DNA of 64,000 nt from Planctomycetota bacterium (GCA_002686595.1 NYXZ01000015.1:19587-83586), one strand, 5' to 3'. Numbered from the stretch's first letter, positions 18,909-28,763 are shown. Notes: a model not told the origin generated them from the sequence alone. Made by a program: numbers and translations.

Positions 18909-20569
18909 TGGTTGGCCAGCCCAATACCGGCGGACTCCCCGACATGGACCGCGGCAGCCCCGCCGCTCGCCGCGTCGGCTTGATCCTGGGCTTTGGCCTC
19001 TTTTGCCTTTTGCTCTTCGCGCCGGGCCTGCCCCTCGACCCCCTGCAGCGCAAGGTGGCGGCGGTCACGGCCCTGACCGCCGTACTCTGGATCACCGTCG
19101 CTCTCCCCGTGGGCGTCACCTCGCTCCTGCCGGCCGCCCTCTTCCCGCTCCTGGGCATCATGAATGCCCGCGAAGTGGCCCCGATCTACATGCGCGATTT
19201 GGTGATCCTCTTCCTGGGCGCCTTCATCGTCGCCCTGGGTTTGGAACGCTGGGCCCTGCACCGCCGCATGGCGCTTTGGATCATCACCCGCGTCGGCACC
19301 AGCCCGCGCAACCTGGTCCTGGGCTTCATGTCCGCCGCGGCCTTCCTGTCCCTGTGGATCAACAACACGGCCACCACCCTGCTCATGCTGCCCATCGCCC
19401 TGGCGGTCATCGGTAGCTTGGGCAGTGGAGAGAAGACCGGCACGGACGCCCGATCCGATGCCCGATCCGATGCCGGATCCGATGTGGGATCCGACGCCGG
19501 GTCTCCCGCCCAACAGCGTTCGTTTTCCCTCTGCCTGCTGCTCGGCATCGCCTACGCCGCCTCCATCGGCGGCACGGGCACCCCCGTGGGCACCGCCCCC
19601 AATCAGGAGTTCCTGGGCCAGTTCGCCGACCGCTACCCGGACGGCCCCCAACTCTCCTTCGGCGACTGGTTCATCGCCTGGATTCCCCTGGTACTGATCT
19701 TCGTCCCCGTGGCGTGGTTTTTCCTGACGCGCTTTCTGGCCCCTGTGCCCGCCGGCGAAGGCCCTGGGGCCGGCATCATCGAAGCCGAGCGCGCCGCCCA
19801 GGGTCCCCTCAACGCCCCCCAAAAACGCATGGCCGTGGTCTTCGGCGCCACCGCCCTGCTGTGGGTGACGCGGGCCGACCTGGATCTGGGCCTTTTCACC
19901 ATCCCCGGCTGGTCGCGCCTCCTGATGAGCCCGGAGCTGCTGGCCGCCGATGGCTATGCGGCCCACAAGAACGACATCTCAGATTCCACCGTCGCCCTGC
20001 TCATGGCCCTGGCTTGCTTTCTCGTGCCCTCAGGCACCCAGCGCGGCGTGGCCTTGATGGACTGGCAAACCGCCAAGCGCCTACCGTGGGAGGTCCTGCT
20101 CCTGCTCGGCGGCGGCTTCTGCATAGCCCGCGGTTTCCAAACCTCCGGCCTGGACGCTGTCATCGGTGGCTCCCTGGCACCCCTCTTTGGATCGGCCTCA
20201 CCCTGGCTGATCGTGCTGGCCGTGGCCCTGGCCATGAGCTGCCTGACGGAACTCACTTCCAATACCGCCACCTGTGCCGTGCTCCTACCGGTCCTGGCCC
20301 AGGCCGCTGCCAGCGGCGGCGTGAATCCTCTCTTGGTCATGGCTCCAGCCACGATCGCCGCCTCGGCGGCCTTCATGCTCCCAGTGGCTACGCCACCCAA
20401 CGCCGTGGTTTTCTCCAGCCGCCTGGTGCGCGTACCGGAGATGGCCCGCGTGGGCCTCTGGCTCAACCTGGTCACGGTCGTCCTGATCACCCTGGTGTTC
20501 CAACTCTGGGTGCGGCGCGTCTGGCACATCGGCGAGGCCCTACCGAGTTGGGCCGGAGGAGCGGGATGA
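18908..20569 (+). CDS. DASS/SLC13 family anion:sodium symporter
   Basis: SLWINNTATTLLMLPIA, IGGTGTPVGTAPNQEFLG, ELTSNTATCAVLLPVLAQAA; many TM segments. Confidence 0.9.
   Translation: MVGQPNTGGLPDMDRGSPAARRVGLILGFGLFCLLLFAPGLPLDPLQRKVAAVTALTAVLWITVALPVGVTSLLPAALFPLLGIMNAREVAPIYMRDLVILFLGAFIVALGLERWALHRRMALWIITRVGTSPRNLVLGFMSAAAFLSLWINNTATTLLMLPIALAVIGSLGSGEKTGTDARSDARSDAGSDVGSDAGSPAQQRSFSLCLLLGIAYAASIGGTGTPVGTAPNQEFLGQFADRYPDGPQLSFGDWFIAWIPLVLIFVPVAWFFLTRFLAPVPAGEGPGAGIIEAERAAQGPLNAPQKRMAVVFGATALLWVTRADLDLGLFTIPGWSRLLMSPELLAADGYAAHKNDISDSTVALLMALACFLVPSGTQRGVALMDWQTAKRLPWEVLLLLGGGFCIARGFQTSGLDAVIGGSLAPLFGSASPWLIVLAVALAMSCLTELTSNTATCAVLLPVLAQAAASGGVNPLLVMAPATIAASAAFMLPVATPPNAVVFSSRLVRVPEMARVGLWLNLVTVVLITLVFQLWVRRVWHIGEALPSWAGGAG
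19445..19500 (+). repeat. 12-bp in-frame tandem repeat (about 4.5 units) inside the DASS transporter
   Basis: gacgcccgatcc/gatgcccgatcc/gatgccggatcc/gatgtgggatcc/gacgccgg encoding DARS-DARS-DAGS-DVGS-DAG. Confidence 0.9.
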
Positions 20570-21981
20570 GCCCGCGCTTCCCCGGCCTGGCACTGGCTCT
20601 GGTTCTGGCCGCCGCCTGCGGCAGCGAGAAACCGCGCCCGGGCTACGCCCCGCGCCATCTCATACTGGTCACCGTCTCCGGCCTGCGCGCGGACCACACC
20701 TCCTTCCACCTCTATCCCCGGCCGACGACCTGGTTGGATTTCGACGGCGGGCAGCGCGCCCTGGGCAAGGCCCTCTCCCTGGATGACCTGGCCCGGGAAG
20801 GGGTCAACTTCGCCCGAGCCTACAGCCCCTCCGGCGACACCAATGCGGCCCTTGCCTCCCTGTTCACGGGCCGCTCGCCCCTGGAAACCGGAGTCCTCGA
20901 CGGAACCCAATCCCTGCCGAGCGATGTGCCCACCATGGCGGAGGCCTTCTCCGCCGCCGGCTTCGAAACCGTTGCCTTTGTCTCCTCGCCAGAAGCGCAA
21001 CTCTCCAGCGCCGACGGCTTGTCGGCGGGGCTCGAACGGGGCTTCGGACGCTTCTTCCTAGGGGGCAGTGATGTGCAGGCCCTGGGCGAGGCGGTGACCT
21101 GGGTTACAAAACGCGACTGGGGCACGGGCCAGTCCACCTTTGCCTGGGTACACCTCGAAGGGCCGACCTTCCCCTTCGAACCGGGCAGCTTTCCCGGCCC
21201 GGACGGTCCGGTGGACTACGCCACACTCTTCGGCGATCCGGCCTATGCCGGCCCGGCCGACGGCGGAGCAGCCTTCCGGGAGAGCGCCGCGGATCTCAGC
21301 CCCGAGGACGCCCAGCGCATCGAAGCCCTCTACGACGGCGAAGTGGCCCTGGCCAACCGCGCCCTGACCTACTTCCTCGATTACTTCCTATACGTGGGCC
21401 AACAGTCCGCCCTGTGGCGCGAGTCCGTCTTCGCCTTCGCCGGCCTGCACGGCGTCAGCCTGCCATCGCGCGGCCCGCACCCGGACCTACGCTCGGGCTG
21501 GGGGCGCACGGACACCCTGGGCGAGGGCGTACACGCCGTGCCGCTTATCCTCCGCCACCCCGACAGCCTGACCGGCAGCCGGGTGCTAGGGGAGACGGTG
21601 GAACTGGTTGACTTGGCGCCGACCCTTTTCGACTGGTTCGAGTTGGCCCAGCCCGCCTCCGCCAGCGGCCGCTCGCTCCTGGCGGTCACGGATTCCTACC
21701 GCCCGAGGACCTTTCCCCCGGGGCCAGCCGTAGCCATCAGGGCTGACGGCTCCTGGAGTCTGCGCACGGAGAAGCATCGCCTACGCCTCTTGGCCGATGG
21801 GCAGCAGGAACTCACCCTTTTCGACCTGGAGCGCGATCCCGCCGAGCGCGAGGACCTGGCCCCTTCACACCCGGAACTCGTCGCTGACTTGCTCGAAGCC
21901 TTCGACCGCTACCTGGCCGCCCATCCGCCGCACCCATCCCTCTTGGACCGCGGCTTCCAAGTCGCGCGCCCGGTGAAATGA
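20566..21981 (+). CDS. Alkaline phosphatase superfamily/sulfatase-like lipoprotein
   Basis: MSPRFPGLALALVLAAACGS lipobox; ILVTVSGLRADHTS, ASLFTGRSPLETG, AFAGLHGVSLPSRGPHPDLRSGWGRTDTLGEGVHAVPLILR; ATGA overlap with the transporter. Confidence 0.75.
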   Translation: MSPRFPGLALALVLAAACGSEKPRPGYAPRHLILVTVSGLRADHTSFHLYPRPTTWLDFDGGQRALGKALSLDDLAREGVNFARAYSPSGDTNAALASLFTGRSPLETGVLDGTQSLPSDVPTMAEAFSAAGFETVAFVSSPEAQLSSADGLSAGLERGFGRFFLGGSDVQALGEAVTWVTKRDWGTGQSTFAWVHLEGPTFPFEPGSFPGPDGPVDYATLFGDPAYAGPADGGAAFRESAADLSPEDAQRIEALYDGEVALANRALTYFLDYFLYVGQQSALWRESVFAFAGLHGVSLPSRGPHPDLRSGWGRTDTLGEGVHAVPLILRHPDSLTGSRVLGETVELVDLAPTLFDWFELAQPASASGRSLLAVTDSYRPRTFPPGPAVAIRADGSWSLRTEKHRLRLLADGQQELTLFDLERDPAEREDLAPSHPELVADLLEAFDRYLAAHPPHPSLLDRGFQVARPVK

Positions 21982-23777
21982 GTCCCTTCGTCCGTCGCTG
22001 GGAGTTGGGGCCCACTGATCGCAACCTGGCCCTAGCCACCTGGGCCATCCTCTTGGCCATCTTCACCGCCACCTTCAGCGGCGCCCCGGCCACCACCGAT
22101 GGCGAGGTCGAGTTCCAAGCCACCAGCGCCCTCGCGCGCCGCGGCAGTCTGGCCCTGGGCGGTACGCCCGAGGCGGCGCTCATCATCGAGGAGGCCCGCC
22201 GTAGAGCCGCCGAACCCGGTTCCTTCCCCGTGATCCGCGGCGCACGGGCGGCGAGCGAGCCAAGCGATAAGCAGCTCGCCGCCCCCGAGCCGGTAACAGG
22301 GGCTGGGTTGGATTCAGCCCCCATCGAGGAAGCCTGGTACGGCTGGTTCGGTCCCGGCCAGGCCATCTTGGGCCTGCCCTTCTACGGCCTGGGGAGAATC
22401 TGCTCGGTACTTCTCCCGCACATCGAAGAACGCCACGGGGCGACCACGCGCTACGGCGCAGCCCGCAGTGAGTACTTTCCCCATCTCCTGGTGGCTTGGC
22501 GCAATCCACTTCTGGCCGCCCTGACCGGAGCCCTGCTCGTCCTCTGCGCCAGGCACCTGGGCACCTCCTCCCGCTCCGCCCTGTTGGCCGCCCTGCTCTG
22601 GGGCCTGACCACATTCGCCTGGCCAGCCACCCGTTCCACCCTGAGCGATGTCCAGGCCACCTTCCTGCTCTTCCTGGCCTTCCACGGCATTCTGCGCGCC
22701 AGAGCCCGCCTGGTATCCCTGATCCCGATTGGTTGGGGGCCGCCCCTGGAACTTGGTCTAGCCCTCGCCGCGGCGGCCCTGACCCGCGTGGCCCTTTTGC
22801 CGGCGGTGCTGGGCCTTTTGCTGGTAGCCCTTTGGGTTCTGCGCCGCCACCGCCACCCGGGCAAGACCGTGCCCCCAGCCTCCGGTTCCCCGCCAGGCCA
22901 GGCTCCACTGTTTATCCTGCGCTCGGCCCTGCCCCTCGCCGCCGGCCTGGCCCTGGGCCTCATCCTGAACCACGCTCGCTTTGGCTCTCCCTTCGAGACC
23001 GGCTATGGCCCGGCCCTGGCCACCTTCTTCGGCTTCCCCCTGCACCGCGGCCTGGCTGGCTTGCTGCTCTCCCCCGGCCGCGGCCTGCTGCCCCTGGCGC
23101 CGGCGGTGTTGCTCTTGGTCCCCGCCCTGGCGCATATCCGCCGCGATGGCGATCGCCTGTGCTTCGGCACCCTGGTGATCGTGCTGCCAGCTGTCTTCAT
23201 TCCGGTGGCCCTCTCCGCCGCCTGGCACGGAGCCTGGTCCTACGGCCCGCGCTATTTGCTCCCGGCCCTGCCCTTCCTGTTCCTGGCTGTGGCCCTGGGC
23301 CTGGACCAGCTCCGCGGTCGCCGCTACGCCCGCCCGCTGGTGGCAGCCATGGCAATCCTGGGGCTTTGGGTCCAACTCGGAGGTGTGCTAGTTGACCAAG
23401 CCACTCACCAAGACCTGGCCACCCGCGCCGCCCGCCTGCGCTGGGAGGCCACGCCGGAGGAACCCGCCGCCGACGCCGATCTGGCGCGCTTTGAACACAT
23501 GCAATGGGACCTGGGCTTCGCCGCCCCCCTGGCCCATTGGCGCATCCTGCGCCACCGCCTCTCAGTGGCCGACGAGCTCTTCCCGGCGGGACAGGTCTTC
23601 GCCTTCGACAGCACGGAGCTCATTACTCCGTTCCACCCCCGGGACCGCGGTTGGAACCACCTGGTCTGGTTCGACCTCCAGCGGCGTTTGGGAGTGAGCC
23701 CGTGGCCAATCCTCTGGTTGCTCGTCCTCTTGTTAGTGGGTGGGATGAGTTTGGCCGCACGGAATCTAGATCCCTGA
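21978..23777 (+). CDS. Polytopic membrane protein, glycosyltransferase (PMT/ArnT-like) type
   Basis: Many hydrophobic segments; FEVEFQATSALARRGSL-like N-terminal loop; ATGA overlap with upstream gene. Confidence 0.55.
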   Translation: MSPFVRRWELGPTDRNLALATWAILLAIFTATFSGAPATTDGEVEFQATSALARRGSLALGGTPEAALIIEEARRRAAEPGSFPVIRGARAASEPSDKQLAAPEPVTGAGLDSAPIEEAWYGWFGPGQAILGLPFYGLGRICSVLLPHIEERHGATTRYGAARSEYFPHLLVAWRNPLLAALTGALLVLCARHLGTSSRSALLAALLWGLTTFAWPATRSTLSDVQATFLLFLAFHGILRARARLVSLIPIGWGPPLELGLALAAAALTRVALLPAVLGLLLVALWVLRRHRHPGKTVPPASGSPPGQAPLFILRSALPLAAGLALGLILNHARFGSPFETGYGPALATFFGFPLHRGLAGLLLSPGRGLLPLAPAVLLLVPALAHIRRDGDRLCFGTLVIVLPAVFIPVALSAAWHGAWSYGPRYLLPALPFLFLAVALGLDQLRGRRYARPLVAAMAILGLWVQLGGVLVDQATHQDLATRAARLRWEATPEEPAADADLARFEHMQWDLGFAAPLAHWRILRHRLSVADELFPAGQVFAFDSTELITPFHPRDRGWNHLVWFDLQRRLGVSPWPILWLLVLLLVGGMSLAARNLDP

Positions 23778-23815
23778 GCAAGTGGCGAGTTCAAGGCAGA
23801 GTCCCGGGCATGCCG

Positions 23816-25333
23816 TCAATTCAATGGAGACCTGAGACCCAGGGCGCTGGCCAGGTGGGCGGCACTGGGAGGAGCTCCCTCCAAATCGGCAAGGGTCAGG
23901 GCTACGCGGCGCAGGGCTTGCACCGCTCGGGCGGAGAGTGAGCGGCGGTCCACGGCGCGCTCTAGGAACCTCTGCCCAGGGCGGTCGAGCGGGGCGGCGG
24001 TTTTCAACTGCTCTGGTGAGAGCTGGGCGTTGGGCGTGTTGCCTTGACGGACTCCAGCGCGGCGGCGGGCGGCGCGCACGGCGGCGGCGGCCCGCCCACC
24101 TTCTGCCGGGGCGGCAGCGGTCTCCTGGGCGAGCAGTTCGCTAGAAGATGGCGGCGCCACTTCCAGGCGCAGGTCCAAGCGGTCTAGCAGAGGACCTGAG
24201 ATGCGTTGGCGGTATTGGCGCACGGCGTGGGGGGAACAGGTGCAGGGGATGCGGCCGTGGCCGCGATAGCCACAGGGACAGGGGTTCATGGCCGCCACCA
24301 GGTGGAAGCGGGCCGGGAACTGCTCTTGGCGGCCAGCGCGGCTGACCAGGATGGTGCCGGACTCCATGGGTTGGCGCAGGGACTCCAGGGCCTCGCGGCG
24401 GAACTCCGGCAACTCATCGAGGAAAAGCACACCGCGGTGGGCCAGGGTGATTTCACCTGGGCGCATGGCCGGGCCGCCGCCCACCAGGCCCACGGTGCTG
24501 GCGGTGTGGTGGGGGGCGCGCCAGGGGCGTTCCCGGGCCAGGCCGCCGGGCCAGCGACCGGCGGCGGAGAGCACACAGGTGACCTCGAGTTGTTCCTCGA
24601 TGGTGAGGGGCGGCAGGAGGCCGGGCAGGCAGCGGGCCAACATGGTCTTGCCGGCGCCGGGGGGGCCACAGAGCAGCAGCCCGTGGCCTCCGGCGGCGGC
24701 CACGATCAGGGCCTGTTTGGCGGCGGCCTGGCCGAGCACCTCGCCCAGGCGAGCGGGGGCGGGAGGCAGGCCGTCGCCGTCTGGAATGGGAACCGGCGCA
24801 AGGTCCGGCCCGCGGCCCGATAGGTGGGCCAGAACCTCGGTCAGATGGCCCGCCGAAAGGGCCTTGACCTCCGGCAGACAGGCCGCCTCCGCCGCCGTGG
24901 GGGCGGGGGCGATGAGTTGCTCCAGGCCCGAGCCCCGGGCCACCAGGGCCGCCGCCAGGCCGCCGGGTACGGCATGCAGGGAGCCGTCGATACCCACCTC
25001 GCCCATGAACAACTTGCCCGTTAAATGCTTGGCCTCCAAATGCCCGAGGGCCGCCACGGAGGCCAGGAACATGGGCAGATCCAGGGCTTCACCGGACTTG
25101 CGGCGGCTCGCGGGGACCAGGTTCAGGAACAACCGTCCCGGGCTGGGGCGCAGGCCGTTGGCTTCCAGGGCGCACAACAAACGGCCCCGGCCCTCGCGCA
25201 CCACGGGGTCCGGCAGGCCCGTGACCATGATCTCCGTGCGCCCCTCCTCGGCGCGGTGAAAGCGCGCCTCCACGGTCACCGCTTCCGCCTTGGCCCCAGC
25301 CAGGCAGATCCCCGTCACTCTAATAGTCTCCAT
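23816..25333 (-). CDS. comM: YifB/ComM family Mg chelatase-like AAA+ ATPase
   Basis: LLCGPPGAGKTMLARCLPGLLPPL, FRAPHHTAS-like (WRAPHHTAS), GEITLAHRGVLFLDELPEF, CPCGYRGH..C.C. Confidence 0.94.
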   Translation of the reverse strand: METIRVTGICLAGAKAEAVTVEARFHRAEEGRTEIMVTGLPDPVVREGRGRLLCALEANGLRPSPGRLFLNLVPASRRKSGEALDLPMFLASVAALGHLEAKHLTGKLFMGEVGIDGSLHAVPGGLAAALVARGSGLEQLIAPAPTAAEAACLPEVKALSAGHLTEVLAHLSGRGPDLAPVPIPDGDGLPPAPARLGEVLGQAAAKQALIVAAAGGHGLLLCGPPGAGKTMLARCLPGLLPPLTIEEQLEVTCVLSAAGRWPGGLARERPWRAPHHTASTVGLVGGGPAMRPGEITLAHRGVLFLDELPEFRREALESLRQPMESGTILVSRAGRQEQFPARFHLVAAMNPCPCGYRGHGRIPCTCSPHAVRQYRQRISGPLLDRLDLRLEVAPPSSSELLAQETAAAPAEGGRAAAAVRAARRRAGVRQGNTPNAQLSPEQLKTAAPLDRPGQRFLERAVDRRSLSARAVQALRRVALTLADLEGAPPSAAHLASALGLRSPLN

Positions 25334-25371
25334 GTGACCAGGACGGGCTGCCAGCGGCCGGGTCGCCGTGG

Positions 25372-25425
25372 GCGTGGCAAAAAACTCTGGCGTGCGAAAA
25401 ACACCTGGCGCGGGAAAAACACTTG
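25372..25425. repeat. Three tandem 18-bp intergenic repeats
   Basis: GCGTGGCAAAAAACTCTG / GCGTGCGAAAAACACCTG / GCGCGGGAAAAACACTTG. Confidence 0.85.
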
Positions 25426-25460
25426 GCCACTGCGCAGTGGGGGGCGAGGAAGCCGCTGCG

Positions 25461-25531
25461 CCCTGTGCCGCGCGCCCTGTGCCGCGCGCCTGTGCCTTGC
25501 GCCCGGGGCCAATGCGCCCTGGGCCAACGAT
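25461..25531. repeat. Degenerate 13-15 bp tandem repeat array
   Basis: CCCTGTGCCGCGCG x2 (perfect), CCTGTGCCTTGCG, CCCGGGGCCAATGCG, CCCTGGGCCAACG. Confidence 0.8.
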
Positions 25532-25548
25532 GCTCGTCCCGGCTGCTC

Positions 25549-26226
25549 CTAGCGCAGTAGTGGTACCAACATCCCGGCGGCCTGTTCGGACTCATCCGGC
25601 GCGTAGCGCATGATGAGTTCAGCCGCCAAGTGTTCGAGGGCAACCCGGTCCTCCAGCTGCACGGGAGAAGTGCCCGCTGCCAGCGCCTCGCGGGCCGAGG
25701 CTCCCAGGGGGGCGAGGCTGGCGGCCCGTTCCACCTGGGCGGCGATCCAGGCTCCGTCCACTTCCTCCGGCAGGGCCGGCGTGGCGAAGAACGAACGGCG
25801 CTCGGCCAAGTCCCGCTGCTCAACTCTGTCGGCATCTCGGAGCAAGTGAGCATCAGGCACGATGGCCACCAAATGGCCGGAACCGTCGCCGTTGTTGATG
25901 CGCTCCACTGTCTGCTCGCCGAGGATCAGCACCGGCTCCAGGCCCTGGCGCGGCACCAAGTACTCGCGCTCGATATCGAGCACCACCAGATAACCGCTGG
26001 ACACCAGCGGCCGCTCCGCGCGCCAGGTGTGGGGATAGGGCTGGGCCAGGGTGAAGTGGCGCGCGTAGAGCACGCCGTTCACCGGCGTCTCCGGGGCGGC
26101 CAGGGGCGGCGCTGGCCCCGGGCGCGCTCCACGCACCAGGGCTGCTCCGGCGGCGGCGGCCAGAATGACACAGGCGAAGATGGCAACTAGGTGCTTCATG
26201 GGTTTGCGCAGGGGTGTTTCCATCAC
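25549..26226 (-). CDS. Hypothetical exported protein
   Basis: 225-aa ORF with N-terminal signal/TM segment; ATGA overlap with upstream gene. Confidence 0.6.
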   Translation of the reverse strand: MMETPLRKPMKHLVAIFACVILAAAAGAALVRGARPGPAPPLAAPETPVNGVLYARHFTLAQPYPHTWRAERPLVSSGYLVVLDIEREYLVPRQGLEPVLILGEQTVERINNGDGSGHLVAIVPDAHLLRDADRVEQRDLAERRSFFATPALPEEVDGAWIAAQVERAASLAPLGASAREALAAGTSPVQLEDRVALEHLAAELIMRYAPDESEQAAGMLVPLLR

Positions 26227-28763
26227 GGGGTGAACTCCAGATCATCCAGGCCCAAGCGGCCTTCGGTCGAGTTCGCGCCCGTGGCGAAGACCAGCCGCAG
26301 GGCGGCGAGGGAACGCAGGTTGAGAGCCGGTTGGGCGTTACGGAAATCAGCCAGGCGCAAGCGCAGGGTTTCGAACTCATTGCCCCACCCGCTGCCGCTG
26401 CCTTCGCCGGTGCGTTGATAGGGTTCCTCGACACCGCCGCCGTAGGCCGAGATGTCGATGGAGCTCGCGCTGCCTGAACTGTCGCGCAGTTCGATGGCGA
26501 AGGTCAAGTCGCCCAACTCGGCGATCGTCATGGGGTGGCGCGTACCCTGGCAGGCGCGCAGGGAGAGCCAGGTCATGTCGGTCACATCGGCCAGGTCGGC
26601 GGGCACTTCCCATTCGATCCAAGCCGGTGCCGACCAGTCGAAGACGACGCCGGTGGTAATGTCGTTGTCGCGACCGCGGGTCATCCCATTCATCGGATCC
26701 GCCGCATTCCAGGTGAAGGTCGAGTTGTTGTCGTTGAGTTGTCCTTCGTGGAGGTTGTCCACACTGGAAAGCACGGCTCCACCCGAGGAACTGATCTCCG
26801 GCGCGCTCTCGCTTTCGAAGTCATCCAGCACCAGTTTGCCGGAGTTGGGCCCCTCCTTGAACTCCATGTTGACCACCAAGCATTCCGGTTGAATCGTCGG
26901 CGCTCCCAGGGGTCTCAACTCCTCAAAATGGCGCGTGAGGAAATCGCGCCCAGCGAGGTCGCCATCGAGGAAGTAGGCCAACATGGGCAGGAGGTAGCCC
27001 TTCATCAGCTTGTGTGTTTTGGTGCGCCCCACTTGGCAGGGACCGGTGGCGACGGTTGAACCGCCACCGTCGTGATAGGACCCGTGTCCCACGCCTTGAT
27101 AGGTGACCGCCGCCCGTCGCCCGGCGGAGCGTTCCAGTATTTGATAGGACTGGGCGGTGTTGGAGGTGGGTACGCCGCTCACATCCGCATCGGCGCTGCC
27201 CACCCACAGGTGGTAGTCCACTTCGTGAGGATTGGTGCGGGCCTTGCCGAAGAAGACCGTGGGCGCGATGCTGCTGAGCAAGACCACATCGCTCGTGGTG
27301 AAGTTATTCGGCGTGTAGAGCCCGTCGTGGATGCGATCGTAGGCGCGCACGATTCCCTCGCCGCCGCGACTGTGCCCCATCCAGACGATGGTCTGGTCAG
27401 CGATGTGGCCGTCCAGAATGCCGCCGTCGATTAGGGCCAAGTTCCCGAGGAACCAATCAGTGTTGGTCAGGGTCGTGGTGGAAGCAGTTTCGATTCCCGG
27501 TCCGGTTTCGTTCTGATGGCTCATGACCACATAACCATAGGAGGCCAGGTGATAGCCGATGTGGTCGTACCATTGATAGTTGTGTCCGTTGCCGTGGCTG
27601 ATGACGATTAGGGGCACCTGTCCCAAACTGCCAATGTCCCGGGGGTAGTAGGTGTTCTGGCCCAACCAGCTTCCACCCGAGTAGAGCGTCTCAATCACGA
27701 CATGGGGGCCAGGCGCCACGGTGTCGCGCACGATGGTGACCCCCGGGCCGTCACTCAGACCGTCGATTAAATCCCCGGGCCCCGCCTGGCCGTCGCGGTT
27801 GCCGTCGAAGACCACATCCAATCCGACCCCGAGGGCTGCACCGGATGTGCCTGAGAGTGTGCCCAGGTCGACGGCAAAACGATTGCTGGCCAGGTTGCCA
27901 CCCTGGACCGTATAGGTCTGGGGCGCGCCGCGCACATCGATCAGCGTGGTGTCAACGCCCCAGGTCGCCAGGTCACGATCCTCCACCAGATACAGATCGC
28001 CGGTGACGCCGGCGAGGGATGGATAGCGCGCCGGATCCAGGGCCACCTTCAGGGTGTCGGTTTCGTTGACCGCGGCGACGAACTGGAAATAGGGCACGAC
28101 CGGCAGGCTGCGCCCGGCCAACTCCGCTTCCAATGGGCCCGCGGCTCCGGCGTCGATGAAGGTCACCGACAGGGCGTTGGAGAGGTTGTGGCCAGCGCCA
28201 CAGGGGTGACCTGGGTCGCGGTACCAGGCCTGGAAATACCAGGTGTCCCCGGGGCGCAAAAGGTGTGTCGGAAGAAAGGCCTTGGACTGGGCGCCGAGGC
28301 CGGCCTCGACGATCGAACCCCCGGCATCTGCTTGGCGCAGGGAGAAACGAGCGCGTCCCGCTCCGCCGTTGCCGATGCACAAGCGCCCATCACCGAGGGG
28401 CGTGTCCATGGTGTCCGCTCCCATGAAGACCACGCCCACTTGGCCCGGGGCGATGCCCGAGACCAGCAGCGTCAGATCATCGGAAACGATGTCCGCGTCA
28501 CCGCTGGCGTCCAACAGGGCGCCGCTGGCCGGATCGCCATCATGGCCCAGGTTGCCACAACCGGCGGCGGGGTCCGTGTAACCACAGGGGCACACATCGC
28601 CGTGACAGAAGGCCCCGCCCACCTGGGCCTGGGCCGGTGTCGGGGCGAGGGCGATCAGCGCCAGCGTGAGGCAGGCGTTGAGCAGGACTCCGGTGGGATA
28701 GGAGGGGCGCGGCCGGCGTCTCTCAGCACCGGGATTCGTGGCGGTGGGTTTGAGTGAGTTCAC
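26223..28763 (-). CDS. Large secreted alpha/beta hydrolase (lipase/dienelactone hydrolase-like) with C-terminal accessory domain
   Basis: PLIVISHGNGHN, GYVVMSHQNETG, IVWMGHSRGGEGI (GxSxG nucleophile elbow), GVGHGSYHDGG; signal peptide. Confidence 0.7.
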   Translation of the reverse strand: MNSLKPTATNPGAERRRPRPSYPTGVLLNACLTLALIALAPTPAQAQVGGAFCHGDVCPCGYTDPAAGCGNLGHDGDPASGALLDASGDADIVSDDLTLLVSGIAPGQVGVVFMGADTMDTPLGDGRLCIGNGGAGRARFSLRQADAGGSIVEAGLGAQSKAFLPTHLLRPGDTWYFQAWYRDPGHPCGAGHNLSNALSVTFIDAGAAGPLEAELAGRSLPVVPYFQFVAAVNETDTLKVALDPARYPSLAGVTGDLYLVEDRDLATWGVDTTLIDVRGAPQTYTVQGGNLASNRFAVDLGTLSGTSGAALGVGLDVVFDGNRDGQAGPGDLIDGLSDGPGVTIVRDTVAPGPHVVIETLYSGGSWLGQNTYYPRDIGSLGQVPLIVISHGNGHNYQWYDHIGYHLASYGYVVMSHQNETGPGIETASTTTLTNTDWFLGNLALIDGGILDGHIADQTIVWMGHSRGGEGIVRAYDRIHDGLYTPNNFTTSDVVLLSSIAPTVFFGKARTNPHEVDYHLWVGSADADVSGVPTSNTAQSYQILERSAGRRAAVTYQGVGHGSYHDGGGSTVATGPCQVGRTKTHKLMKGYLLPMLAYFLDGDLAGRDFLTRHFEELRPLGAPTIQPECLVVNMEFKEGPNSGKLVLDDFESESAPEISSSGGAVLSSVDNLHEGQLNDNNSTFTWNAADPMNGMTRGRDNDITTGVVFDWSAPAWIEWEVPADLADVTDMTWLSLRACQGTRHPMTIAELGDLTFAIELRDSSGSASSIDISAYGGGVEEPYQRTGEGSGSGWGNEFETLRLRLADFRNAQPALNLRSLAALRLVFATGANSTEGRLGLDDLEFTP

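Noticed and set aside
25372-25531. CRISPR array
   Set aside because: Units are directly adjacent without unique spacers and too short; simple tandem repeats.
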